Positions 1-6,198 of a stretch of 6,329 bases of DNA are shown one piece after another. The notes under the pieces were generated by a model. The model did not search any database and was not told the origin of the DNA. It saw only the letters and a program-made list of their open reading frames with translations. The translations under genes were made by a program, and so were the position numbers. The stretch covers positions 1 to 6,329 of the forward strand of contig CAZOJY010000157.1 in assembly GCA_964580235.1 (NCBI GenBank), in the 5' to 3' direction. The stretch comes from G020348385 sp964580235 (GTDB taxonomy: Bacteria > Acidobacteriota > Aminicenantia > Aminicenantales > Aminicenantaceae). Position 1 is the stretch's first letter, and the number at the start of each line of letters is the position of its first letter.

Positions 1-48
1 ATTTGACCAAGAGATGTGTGTTTGATATACGTTGTCTAGGAGGGAAAC

Positions 49-1173
49 ATGGGATATGTGCTCAACCGCCGTCAATGGTTAAAAACAAGTGCCCTGGTTG
101 TTGCGGGCTTCATGTCCGGCAATGATTTTTTAGCATGCCGCAAAGGGCCATCTATTCCTAAGGAAACTCCGAAAAATGATGCTTTCATTTTGCTCGACAA
201 CAACGAGAGTCCTTTCGGTATCTTCCCAAACGCCAGAGAAACCATCGTCAGATCGATTCCCTTGTCCAACCGCTATCCCCATGGCCATTATCCCAGGTTG
301 AAGCAACTCATCGCTGACCGGGAGAACATAACTCCGGATCATATCATTCTGGGAGCAGGCTCGACGGAAGTGATGGTGACACTCATTCATTCTGCAAAAA
401 CAGAAGGGGAAATCCTGGTGGGTGATCCCACCTATTTTGACTTTATATATTATGCAAATAGAGCGGATCGAAAGTTGAATAAAATCCCATTGAACGACAA
501 GTTCGAGCACGATTTGGAAGCCATGGAAAAACAGATCTCGTCCCAAACCAATCTGATCTATATCTGCAATCCCAACAATCCCACAGCATCGATTACGCCG
601 AAGGACAAATTGCAGCCATTCTGTGAGCACGTCTCAAATCAAGCCCTGGTTGTCGTGGATGAGGCCTATCATGAGTATGTGGAGAATGGGGCTTATTCCT
701 CGATGATCGGCTTGATCAAACAGGGGAAAAATGTGATCATCACACGAACATTTTCAAAAATCTTCGGGCTTGCAGGGCTGCGCATCGGATACGGCATCGC
801 ACCTCCGGAAATTATCAAAAAATTGAAAAAATTGAGCCGGAATTTCGCTCCTGTTGCCTGGCTCAGCCTGCAGGCGGCAATGGCCAGCTACCCAGATCAG
901 ACGTTTATCCAGTCGGTAAAAGAAAAAAATAAACAAGTGAAGCAGTATTTGTATCAAGAGCTGAAAAAACTAGGCCTGTTCTATATTCCATCCCACACGA
1001 ATTTTGTTCTCTTCGAGGTCAACCAAAACGCCCAAGAGCTGGCCAAAAAACTGGAGCTGCAGAAAATTCTCGTCCGTCCGTTTAGATTTCAAGAAAGGCA
1101 GTGGATTCGAGTCAGCTGTGGAACAAAACAAGAATTGCAGACTTTGATCTCCTCCCTCACCGTTCTTTTGTAA
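49..1173 (+). CDS. Exported HisC-like PLP-dependent aminotransferase (class I/II) with Tat signal
   Basis: Fold-type I PLP aminotransferase of 374 residues, closest in motifs to histidinol-phosphate aminotransferase (HisC), which transfers an amino group between glutamate and histidinol-phosphate in histidine synthesis. Visible motifs: LLDNNESPFG at 48-57 (the HisC 'N.NE.P.G' start), GAGSTEV at 102-108 (PLP phosphate contact), CNPNNPT at 173-179, DEAYHEY at 204-210 (Asp204 for the PLP ring nitrogen), TFSKIFGLAGLRIGYG with Lys237 as the likely Schiff-base lysine, and Arg354 in IRVSCGT as the likely substrate-carboxylate arginine. The core looks complete. Unusually, the protein starts NRRQWLK (5-11), a twin-arginine motif, followed by a hydrophobic stretch and FLAC ending at Cys30, so it may be exported folded and lipidated. 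The start is supported by AGGAGGG at 38-44, four bases before the ATG. True substrate is unknown; an exported enzyme need not serve histidine synthesis. Confidence 0.9.
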   Translation: MGYVLNRRQWLKTSALVVAGFMSGNDFLACRKGPSIPKETPKNDAFILLDNNESPFGIFPNARETIVRSIPLSNRYPHGHYPRLKQLIADRENITPDHIILGAGSTEVMVTLIHSAKTEGEILVGDPTYFDFIYYANRADRKLNKIPLNDKFEHDLEAMEKQISSQTNLIYICNPNNPTASITPKDKLQPFCEHVSNQALVVVDEAYHEYVENGAYSSMIGLIKQGKNVIITRTFSKIFGLAGLRIGYGIAPPEIIKKLKKLSRNFAPVAWLSLQAAMASYPDQTFIQSVKEKNKQVKQYLYQELKKLGLFYIPSHTNFVLFEVNQNAQELAKKLELQKILVRPFRFQERQWIRVSCGTKQELQTLISSLTVLL

Positions 1174-1304
1174 AAGGAGTCTTTTTTAACTTCTTTCAAA
1201 TTTTCCAGCTCAATCGAACACATGGTCCCTGGTTTATGGATTCCCGTACGGCAATCTTGCCCTTTTCGCTGAACAGCAGCCCATCATTTTCCCCACGATA
1301 TTTT

Positions 1305-2249
1305 TTATCCAACTAGGAATTTTCCATCCCGAACGAGGTGTTCGCCGCTGGCGCTTAGGGTAACTTTGTCCACCAGGGCATCATAGTGATGAGGGCTGGT
1401 GTTGATGCCAATCCCATAGGAATCACCGATGGCAAAATGAGCTGTCCCGAAGGCTTTCTCTGCTTCCAGCATGTTGGGACATATCTTGGCTTTTGGATTT
1501 GTCCCGATCCCGAATTCCCCGATGATCTTGCCGGTTTCATCTTCCCCGATGTAGGCCAAGATCTTTTCGACTCCTTCGCCTTCATACCCGATCAGCCGGC
1601 CCTTTTCGAATGTCATTACTCCTTTCCCGAGCTGGTCATCGATCAGGCTGATCACCAGCCTGCCGCTGAAGCTCTCTTCCACCGGCGCCGTAAATATTTC
1701 TCCGGCCGGGAGGTTGCCGTGTTTCCCTTTCTGGCTGATGACGCCGTTGTCATTTTGCCACTTTCTTCCTTTGACACTGAACTCAACGTGGGTGCCCTCG
1801 GCATTTTCAACCAGGATATCTTCGGAATCCTCCAGTGTGCTTATAAGCCTCTGCCCAAACATATCCAGCTCGTGAAAATCGATATTTACCAACCGCTCCA
1901 TCATATCCCTGGTTAAACCCGGCATCATACAAATCCGGCCGTTTGCCACGCCGGCTTTGACCATGTAGCTGCGGAAGGGCTTTTCTTCCATCCGGGCATC
2001 CAGCATATAAGCCATGGCTGAAGCCTTCATACAAAGCATTCGAAAAAGATTTGTCGGTTCGGTTATGGGTCTCAACGTTTCTGTCATCAAGTATGTTGTT
2101 GTTTCAACCCCCATTTTTTTTGCACGATAAGCCAAAGCTTCGGCAATCGGCATTTTTTGCTTATCTGTTACCAGCAGAAATTGCTCTCCTTCCTTCAGAG
2201 CCAGGGCCTGGACGACCGCTCTTTCCGCAGCTTGATAAAGTTTATCCAT
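1305..2249 (-). CDS. M29-family (thermophilic type) metallo-aminopeptidase
   Basis: Protein of 314 residues resembling the M29 aminopeptidase family (aminopeptidase T/AmpS/PepS), cytosolic enzymes with two metal ions that remove N-terminal residues from peptides. The C-terminal half carries the family signature: NLPAGEIFTAP at 179-189 (Glu184), IGEFGIGTNPKA at 243-254 (Glu245), GTAHFAIGDSYG at 268-279 (His271) and SPHHYD at 285-290 (His288 and Asp290, an H-x-D pair). Their order and spacing match the known metal ligands Glu, Glu, His, His and Asp, so it is probably catalytic. It is shorter than the classic enzymes of about 400 residues, mainly in the N-terminal half, as in the short bacterial and archaeal members. 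There is no signal peptide or membrane segment. The ATG has GGAG six bases upstream. It lies 83 bases downstream of the symporter on the same strand, so it could be the last gene of the bsh transcript or have its own promoter. Natural peptide substrates are not known. Confidence 0.88.
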   Translation of the reverse strand: MDKLYQAAERAVVQALALKEGEQFLLVTDKQKMPIAEALAYRAKKMGVETTTYLMTETLRPITEPTNLFRMLCMKASAMAYMLDARMEEKPFRSYMVKAGVANGRICMMPGLTRDMMERLVNIDFHELDMFGQRLISTLEDSEDILVENAEGTHVEFSVKGRKWQNDNGVISQKGKHGNLPAGEIFTAPVEESFSGRLVISLIDDQLGKGVMTFEKGRLIGYEGEGVEKILAYIGEDETGKIIGEFGIGTNPKAKICPNMLEAEKAFGTAHFAIGDSYGIGINTSPHHYDALVDKVTLSASGEHLVRDGKFLVG

Positions 2250-2310
2250 AACCGTCTCCGTCCGTTCTTTTCAATTTACACAATAATCACCAAAATCGCA
2301 ACGAATTAGA

Positions 2311-2339
2311 GAATTGGGGGACAGGTACCGAATTATTCC
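2311..2339. repeat. Candidate dispersed repeat with GGGGGACAGGTACC core
   Basis: A short motif bounded by GAATT on both sides of the core GGGGGACAGGTACC, covering the symporter stop codon and the start of the gap before the aminopeptidase gene. From memory, closely similar strings (GGGGACAGGTACC flanked by AATT) recur in many environmental bacterial genomes, often beside REP-associated tyrosine transposase (Y1_Tnp) genes or as dispersed scars. Only one copy is in the window and there is no transposase, so repeat status cannot be shown here. The remaining gap (2250-2310) shows nothing clear apart from the ribosome binding site of the aminopeptidase gene. Confidence 0.4.
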
Positions 2340-4036
2340 TGGATTTTCGCTGCAAATAGGGGATTCATAAAATGGGCTAGGGTTATGAGAAGAACACATC
2401 CGATGACATTAAACCATAAGTAGGGAATCTCTGTGAAAAAATAACATCCTAAAACAGTCAATTCTGCGATGATGGCTGCGATAAACGTCGCATTTCCTCC
2501 AATTTTTTTAAAATAAAAGGCTATTAAAAAAATGCCCAGGATCGTTCCATAAAAAAGAGAGCCTAGAATATTCACAGCTTCGATCAATGACCCGAGCCGG
2601 TTTGCAAATAAGGCAAAATTGATAGCATAGATTCCCCAGAACACCGTGGCGAGTTTGGCCACGATGAGATAATGCTTTTCCGATGCATTTTTTTTGAACA
2701 CACGCCTGTAAATATCAATAACCGTCACCGAGGCCAAAGCGTTTAATTCAGCCGAAGTGGAGGACATCGAGGCGGAGAGAATGGCCGCCAGAATCAGGCC
2801 CACGAGTCCAATAGGCAAAAAATTGATGACAAAACTTAAAAAAATGTAATTGATATCGTTTGTGTCCGCATCCGGATTCGCTTTTTTAATGAGAGCGGTT
2901 GCCTCATCCCTGATCTCCAGCTCCGATTCTCTTGATTGCCGAATCTTTTTGACGGCGTCGTTCAATTCTGATTCCTCATGGGTCTCGACAGCATCCAACA
3001 TGTTCCGGATGTGATCCTGTTTTTCCTGATGGAGATTTCTGAATTGGGTTTCCAATTTTTGGTAGGCTTCTGCATACGAACTGTTTTTCACATTGGCTGT
3101 CTCCACAGGGTTGAAAAACAACGGGGGAGCCACAAACTGATAAAAAACAAAAATCATCGCTCCGGTTAGGAGTATGGCAAACTGCATCGGAACTTTGACG
3201 ACGCCGTTGGCCAAGAGCCCCATCCGGCTCTGCGCCACCGATCGACCGGAGAGGTAGCGCTGCACCTGGGATTGATCCGTCCCAAAATAAGAAAGCGCGA
3301 GAAAGGTTCCCCCTATGAGGCCTGACCAAATATTATACTTGTCTTTCCAGTCAAACGCGAAATTGATGACATTCAATTTTCCCATCTTACCGGCGACATG
3401 AGCGGCATCTAAAAATGATATATCATTTGGCAGCAAACGAAATATCATAAAAAATGCCGTTCCCATTCCCAAGGTTATGATCGCCATCTGCAACAGATGT
3501 GTTTTATTGACGGCATCCGTCCCGCCTGATGCTGTGTATACGATCACCAATCCCCCAATCATGAAAATCGTGAAACGGATATCCCACCCGAGAAGAACCG
3601 AAATAATCAGTGCGGGGGCAAAAATGGTGAATCCGCAAGCCAACCCCCGTTGAATCAAAAAAAGAACACTCCCTAAGGTGCGGTTTTTCAGGTCAAAACG
3701 CTGCTCTAAAAATTCATACGCCGTATAAACCCTCAATCGGTGGAAAATAGGAACAGCCGTGACAGAGAGAATAACCATTGCGATAGGGAGGCCAAAATAG
3801 AACTGCACAAACCGCATACCGTCCACAAAAGCCTGCCCTGGGGTCGATAGAAAGGTAACCGCACTTGCCTGCGTGGCCATGATCGAAAGCGCAATGGTGT
3901 ACCAGGGTGTTTTTCTGTTTGCCAGGAGAAATCCCTTGATATCTTTTTTGCCCCGGGATTTCCAAATTCCATAGACCGCCACAAAAATCAGAAATGAACA
4001 CATCAAAAACCAGTCAATTCTGCTCATGTGATCCAC
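2333..4036 (-). CDS. Sodium:solute symporter (SSS/SGLT family)
   Basis: Integral inner-membrane transporter of 567 residues in the solute:sodium symporter family (TC 2.A.21), which couples Na+ entry to solute uptake. About 13 hydrophobic segments are visible, roughly at 8-24, 45-65, 80-97, 121-150, 153-169, 181-201, 235-251, 279-303, 398-422, 428-440, 456-478, 485-508, 514-533 and 537-556; some may be merged or re-entrant. Family signatures are FGTDQSQVQRYLSGRS at 251-266 and the segment at 419-444 containing SASMSSTSAELNALAS and ending DIYRR, which carries the serine/threonines of the Na2 sodium site. A hydrophilic, charged, probably helical loop at about 313-395 separates two membrane segments. 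Translation probably begins at GTG 4036, ten bases after the bshA stop; an in-frame ATG at 4027 is an alternative and neither has a strong ribosome binding site. The tight spacing indicates co-transcription with bshA. Substrate cannot be read from the sequence. Confidence 0.92.
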   Translation of the reverse strand: MDHMSRIDWFLMCSFLIFVAVYGIWKSRGKKDIKGFLLANRKTPWYTIALSIMATQASAVTFLSTPGQAFVDGMRFVQFYFGLPIAMVILSVTAVPIFHRLRVYTAYEFLEQRFDLKNRTLGSVLFLIQRGLACGFTIFAPALIISVLLGWDIRFTIFMIGGLVIVYTASGGTDAVNKTHLLQMAIITLGMGTAFFMIFRLLPNDISFLDAAHVAGKMGKLNVINFAFDWKDKYNIWSGLIGGTFLALSYFGTDQSQVQRYLSGRSVAQSRMGLLANGVVKVPMQFAILLTGAMIFVFYQFVAPPLFFNPVETANVKNSSYAEAYQKLETQFRNLHQEKQDHIRNMLDAVETHEESELNDAVKKIRQSRESELEIRDEATALIKKANPDADTNDINYIFLSFVINFLPIGLVGLILAAILSASMSSTSAELNALASVTVIDIYRRVFKKNASEKHYLIVAKLATVFWGIYAINFALFANRLGSLIEAVNILGSLFYGTILGIFLIAFYFKKIGGNATFIAAIIAELTVLGCYFFTEIPYLWFNVIGCVLLITLAHFMNPLFAAKIQE

Positions 4037-4045
4037 TTCTAATAA

Positions 4046-5170
4046 TCATCCTGACTTTAAAACTTCCTCATAATAGGCCTCATACTGAGGAATGATCTGA
4101 TCGGCATTAAAACATTGTGAGGCTCGCCTCCTAGCTTGCTTTTTAAAAAGTTCATGTTTTGCAGGATGACCCAACAGGCTCAACGTTTTTTCAGCCATGC
4201 TGTTTATCTCACCAACCGGAAATAAGAATCCCGTTTCCCCATGTCTTATCACTTCCGGCAAACCCCCGGTCTCCGAACCAATTACCGGCACACCGCAGGC
4301 CATTGCTTCGAGTGCGCTTAATCCAAAACTTTCCTGTTCGCTTGGGAGAAGAAAAAGATCCGCGCAAAAAAACAAGGGTTCCAGATGATCCTGTTCTCCA
4401 AGAAAATACACTTGATCCCCGAGTTTCAGCTCTTTGACCAACTGTTGAATGAAGATTCGTTCCGGCCCATCCCCGATCAGGATAAGCTTTGCCGGCATCT
4501 GCTTTCGAACCCTGGCAAAAATGCGCACCACGTCTGCGACCCTTTTCACAGGCCGGAAATTGGAGGCATGCATCAGGATCTTCTCCCCTTTCGGCGCATA
4601 CATCTCGCGTGTGCAGTCATTGCGGTCCGGTGCCGATCGTCTGGGATCGATAAAATTGTAGATGACCCGTATTTTCCGTTGGATCCCGAACTCTTCGATG
4701 GTGCGCTGCTTCAAATAATCCGAAACGGCCGTGACGCCGTCCGATTTCTCTATGGTGAATTTTATAACCCTGTAAAAGGATTGATCGGCCCCAACCAGCG
4801 TAATGTCCGTTCCGTGAAGCGTTGTGAGAGTTTTTATCCGCCGTGAACTCAAGATCTGCTTGGCCAGATAGGCACTGGCTGCGTGTGGGACAGCATAATG
4901 GGCATGGATAAGCTCGAGATCATACTCCTCGACAAGCTCCACCAATTTTGTCGCCAATCCCAGGGCATACGGAGGATACTTAAACAGGGGATAGGACGGC
5001 ACGCCCACTTCGTGTACAAAAATGCTGGGATGGAACGTGCGCAACCGAAAAGGCTGGGCATAACTCACGATATGAATCTCGTGTCCCCTATCGGCCAGAC
5101 CTTTCGCCAGTTCAGACGCGACGACCCCACTCCCTCCGTGGGTGGGATAACAAACTATCGCGACTTTCAC
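4046..5170 (-). CDS. bshA: N-acetyl-alpha-D-glucosaminyl L-malate synthase
   Basis: First enzyme of bacillithiol synthesis: a retaining GT4-family glycosyltransferase with GT-B fold that joins UDP-GlcNAc and L-malate to give GlcNAc-malate in the cytosol. The 374-residue length is typical. The N-terminal domain opens KVAIVCYPTHGGSGVVASEL, with the BshA-like glycine-rich loop GGSGVV at 12-17, and has HGTD at 119-122. The C-terminal domain has NFRPVKR at 204-210 (nucleotide-sugar diphosphate contact) and the GT4 E-x7-E pair Glu280/Glu288 in ESFGLSALE, followed by GGLPEVI. The start is GTG; family alignment at MKVAI and GGAG eight bases upstream support it. The GTG overlaps the bshB1 TGA by four bases (GTGA), so translation is probably coupled. 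General GT4 proteins look similar, but the glycine loop and position next to bshB1 make BshA the best call. Confidence 0.95.
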   Translation of the reverse strand: MKVAIVCYPTHGGSGVVASELAKGLADRGHEIHIVSYAQPFRLRTFHPSIFVHEVGVPSYPLFKYPPYALGLATKLVELVEEYDLELIHAHYAVPHAASAYLAKQILSSRRIKTLTTLHGTDITLVGADQSFYRVIKFTIEKSDGVTAVSDYLKQRTIEEFGIQRKIRVIYNFIDPRRSAPDRNDCTREMYAPKGEKILMHASNFRPVKRVADVVRIFARVRKQMPAKLILIGDGPERIFIQQLVKELKLGDQVYFLGEQDHLEPLFFCADLFLLPSEQESFGLSALEAMACGVPVIGSETGGLPEVIRHGETGFLFPVGEINSMAEKTLSLLGHPAKHELFKKQARRRASQCFNADQIIPQYEAYYEEVLKSG

Positions 5171-5904
5171 GGAACTGTCTCCAAATAATCCTCGCCGAAA
5201 AATGCCGCAGGATCATCCAGTTTTATGGCCTCTCGGATCAGAAACGGTTCCCCAAATTTAACGCCGATATAAGCACCGTACTGCTGATCTCTTGTGACAA
5301 TTTTATCCAGGAATTCAGGATGGCTGATGGAGGTCTCTTCTTCCCCGAATTCGGCTTTGTGTTTGTGATGGAATTGAGATTTATACGCCAGAATCGATTT
5401 GATTTTTAGAGTGTGGAAATCCGAGATGTCAACAATAAAAGAAGGCTTGAATTCGAATCGAGTCTGGTAGTACAGAACTTTATACGGCCGAAATGGTTTC
5501 TGATCCGTATCCAATTTTTTCAAACCGGCCAGGTATGCCGCTCTGCACACCAGATGAGATGTTTCCTCGTGATCCGGATGGCGCGCGACCCAATACGGGG
5601 CCATCACTATTCGGGGCCTATGCGCACGAATCTCTTTGATGATTTTTAGCTTGTTTTCCCATGTTTCCGCTACCCGTCCATCGGGAATATTCAGCATTTT
5701 ATGAACCGACAGGCCCATAATTTCGCTGGCCTCCTGAAATTCCCTGGCGCGTACCGCTGTACTGCCCCGGGTTGCCATCTCTCCTTGAGTCAGCGTGATG
5801 ATACCGGTTTTATGGCCCAGAGCTCCTAATTTAATGATGGTTCCGCTGCACGACAGCTCCACATCATCCGCATGGGCGCCGAAGGCTAGAGCATCCAATC
5901 TCAT
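5167..5904 (-). CDS. bshB1: Bacillithiol biosynthesis deacetylase BshB1
   Basis: Zinc-dependent N-deacetylase of the LmbE/PIG-L family that converts GlcNAc-malate to GlcN-malate, the second step of bacillithiol synthesis. With the chosen start it has 245 residues, normal for BshB1. Motifs: LDALAFGAHADDVELSCSGT at 3-22, giving His11 and Asp14 as zinc ligands and Asp13 as the likely general base, and ARHPDHEETS at 107-116 with His112 as third ligand. The AHADD form, rather than AHPDD, is also known from Firmicute BshB1. GEMATRG at 41-47 and the C-terminal GVKFGEPFL are family-like. The frame stays open upstream to an ATG at 5964 (20 more residues), but the family start is MRLDALAFG and the ATG at 5904 has a strong AAGGAGG five bases before it. 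It overlaps bshA by four bases. The upstream 5964 start has AGGAGG only three bases away and would add a poorly conserved basic extension. Confidence 0.95.
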   Translation of the reverse strand: MRLDALAFGAHADDVELSCSGTIIKLGALGHKTGIITLTQGEMATRGSTAVRAREFQEASEIMGLSVHKMLNIPDGRVAETWENKLKIIKEIRAHRPRIVMAPYWVARHPDHEETSHLVCRAAYLAGLKKLDTDQKPFRPYKVLYYQTRFEFKPSFIVDISDFHTLKIKSILAYKSQFHHKHKAEFGEEETSISHPEFLDKIVTRDQQYGAYIGVKFGEPFLIREAIKLDDPAAFFGEDYLETVP

Positions 5905-5909
5905 CCTGT

Positions 5910-5916
5910 CCTCCTT
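5910..5916 (-). promoter_or_regulatory. Ribosome binding site fixing the bshB1 start at 5904
   Basis: AAGGAGG on the minus strand, five bases before the ATG at 5904. It is a full match to the anti-Shine-Dalgarno sequence at a good distance. Together with the family-conserved N-terminus this favours 5904 over the longer in-frame ATGs at 5919, 5937 and 5964. Confidence 0.75.
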
Positions 5917-5965
5917 CATCGGCCTCTTCTTTACCATCCCCTTTATGTTAGGGTGGGGGCGCATT

Positions 5966-5982
5966 GGCCTCCTGAATTATTC
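5966..5982. repeat. 17-bp direct repeat, copy 1 (bshB1-proximal)
   Basis: GGCCTCCTGAATTATTC, identical to positions 6180-6196 in the same orientation. Read on the minus strand it contains AGGAGG, three bases before the upstream ATG at 5964. It marks the bshB1-side boundary of the possible inserted segment. Confidence 0.85.
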
Positions 5983-6179
5983 CTAAAAAATGCTGTTACC
6001 TTCATATTTTCCAAAAATGATATCTACATATTTATCTTCTATACACATCAGCCTTTTTTACCGTTCGGGCGAGCCAATCTCACCACATCAGCTTCATTGT
6101 AGCCTGCTCGCGGTATCCCACTACAGCTTCGCATGCCACTTCTTCGCCGCTCCAGCAATCTCGGCTCGTGAATAATCCA
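5983..6179. mobile_element. Possible small non-autonomous insertion between the bshC-like tail and bshB1
   Basis: A 197-bp segment bounded by perfect 17-bp direct repeats and lying exactly between the stop of the bshC-like frame and the bshB1 leader. It contains no convincing gene. The bshC-side part (about 6060-6170) is GC-rich with several inverted repeats: CGAGCC at 6070-6075 with GGCTCG at 6163-6168, and TGTAG at 6098-6102 with CTACA at 6121-6125. The bshB1-side part (5983-6060) is AT-rich. If the segment plus one repeat copy is removed, the bshC-like stop would sit 77 bases before the bshB1 start, with the AGGAGG-containing sequence between them, a normal operon junction. A duplication this long is unusual for most transposases and no terminal inverted repeats flank the segment, so slippage, a recombination scar or an unrelated structured RNA leader are alternatives. 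Confidence 0.4.
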
Positions 6180-6198
6180 GGCCTCCTGAATTATTCAT
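6168..6198. repeat. Near-perfect inverted repeat (hairpin) at the bshC-like stop codon
   Basis: GAATAATCCAGG (6170-6181) and CCTGAATTATTC (6185-6196) form a 12-bp stem with one mismatch and a three-base loop. The stem extends outward by one more pair (6169/6197) and a possible G-T pair (6168/6198). The right arm is copy 2 of the direct repeat. No T-tract follows on either strand, so it does not look like a standard intrinsic terminator; it could be an mRNA 3' stabilising hairpin, an attenuator or part of a mobile element end. Confidence 0.6.
6180..6196. repeat. 17-bp direct repeat, copy 2 (bshC-proximal)
   Basis: GGCCTCCTGAATTATTC, identical to positions 5966-5982 and 214 bp from it. It overlaps the last two bases of the TGA stop codon of the bshC-like frame (6195-6197) and supplies one arm of the adjacent hairpin. 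Confidence 0.85.

Noticed and set aside
3..30. Possible promoter before the aminotransferase gene: TTGACC (3-8) and GATATA (24-29)
   Set aside because: Spacing is only 15 bases, the -10 match is weak, and the window starts too close upstream to judge whether the gene belongs to a longer operon.
130..630. 166-codon minus-strand open frame opposite the aminotransferase gene
   Set aside because: It is antisense to a well-supported PLP enzyme gene and rich in Cys, Ile and Arg without domain-like pattern.
1165..1195. AAAAG-GAGT-CTTTT with a T-run after the aminotransferase stop, as an intrinsic terminator
   Set aside because: The stem is about five A-T-rich pairs, too weak for a convincing terminator.
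1196..1312. 38-codon minus-strand frame starting TTG at 1312, in the convergent gap downstream of the aminopeptidase
   Set aside because: It has no ribosome binding site, overlaps the end of the aminopeptidase gene, and its product resembles nothing I recognise; a gene remnant is possible but unsupported.
1386..1916. 176-codon plus-strand open frame opposite the aminopeptidase gene
   Set aside because: It is antisense to a well-supported gene with conserved metal-ligand motifs, and its product has no recognisable domain.
5990..6175. 61-codon plus-strand frame across the inserted segment
   Set aside because: It has no ribosome binding site, an unusual composition rich in Ser, His and Phe, and covers inverted-repeat DNA; more likely a by-product of the repeat than a gene.
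6121..6198. 25-codon minus-strand frame whose ATG overlaps the bshC-like TGA (ATGA)
   Set aside because: It runs through the hairpin and the inserted segment, has no ribosome binding site of its own and no recognisable product; the overlap is likely chance.
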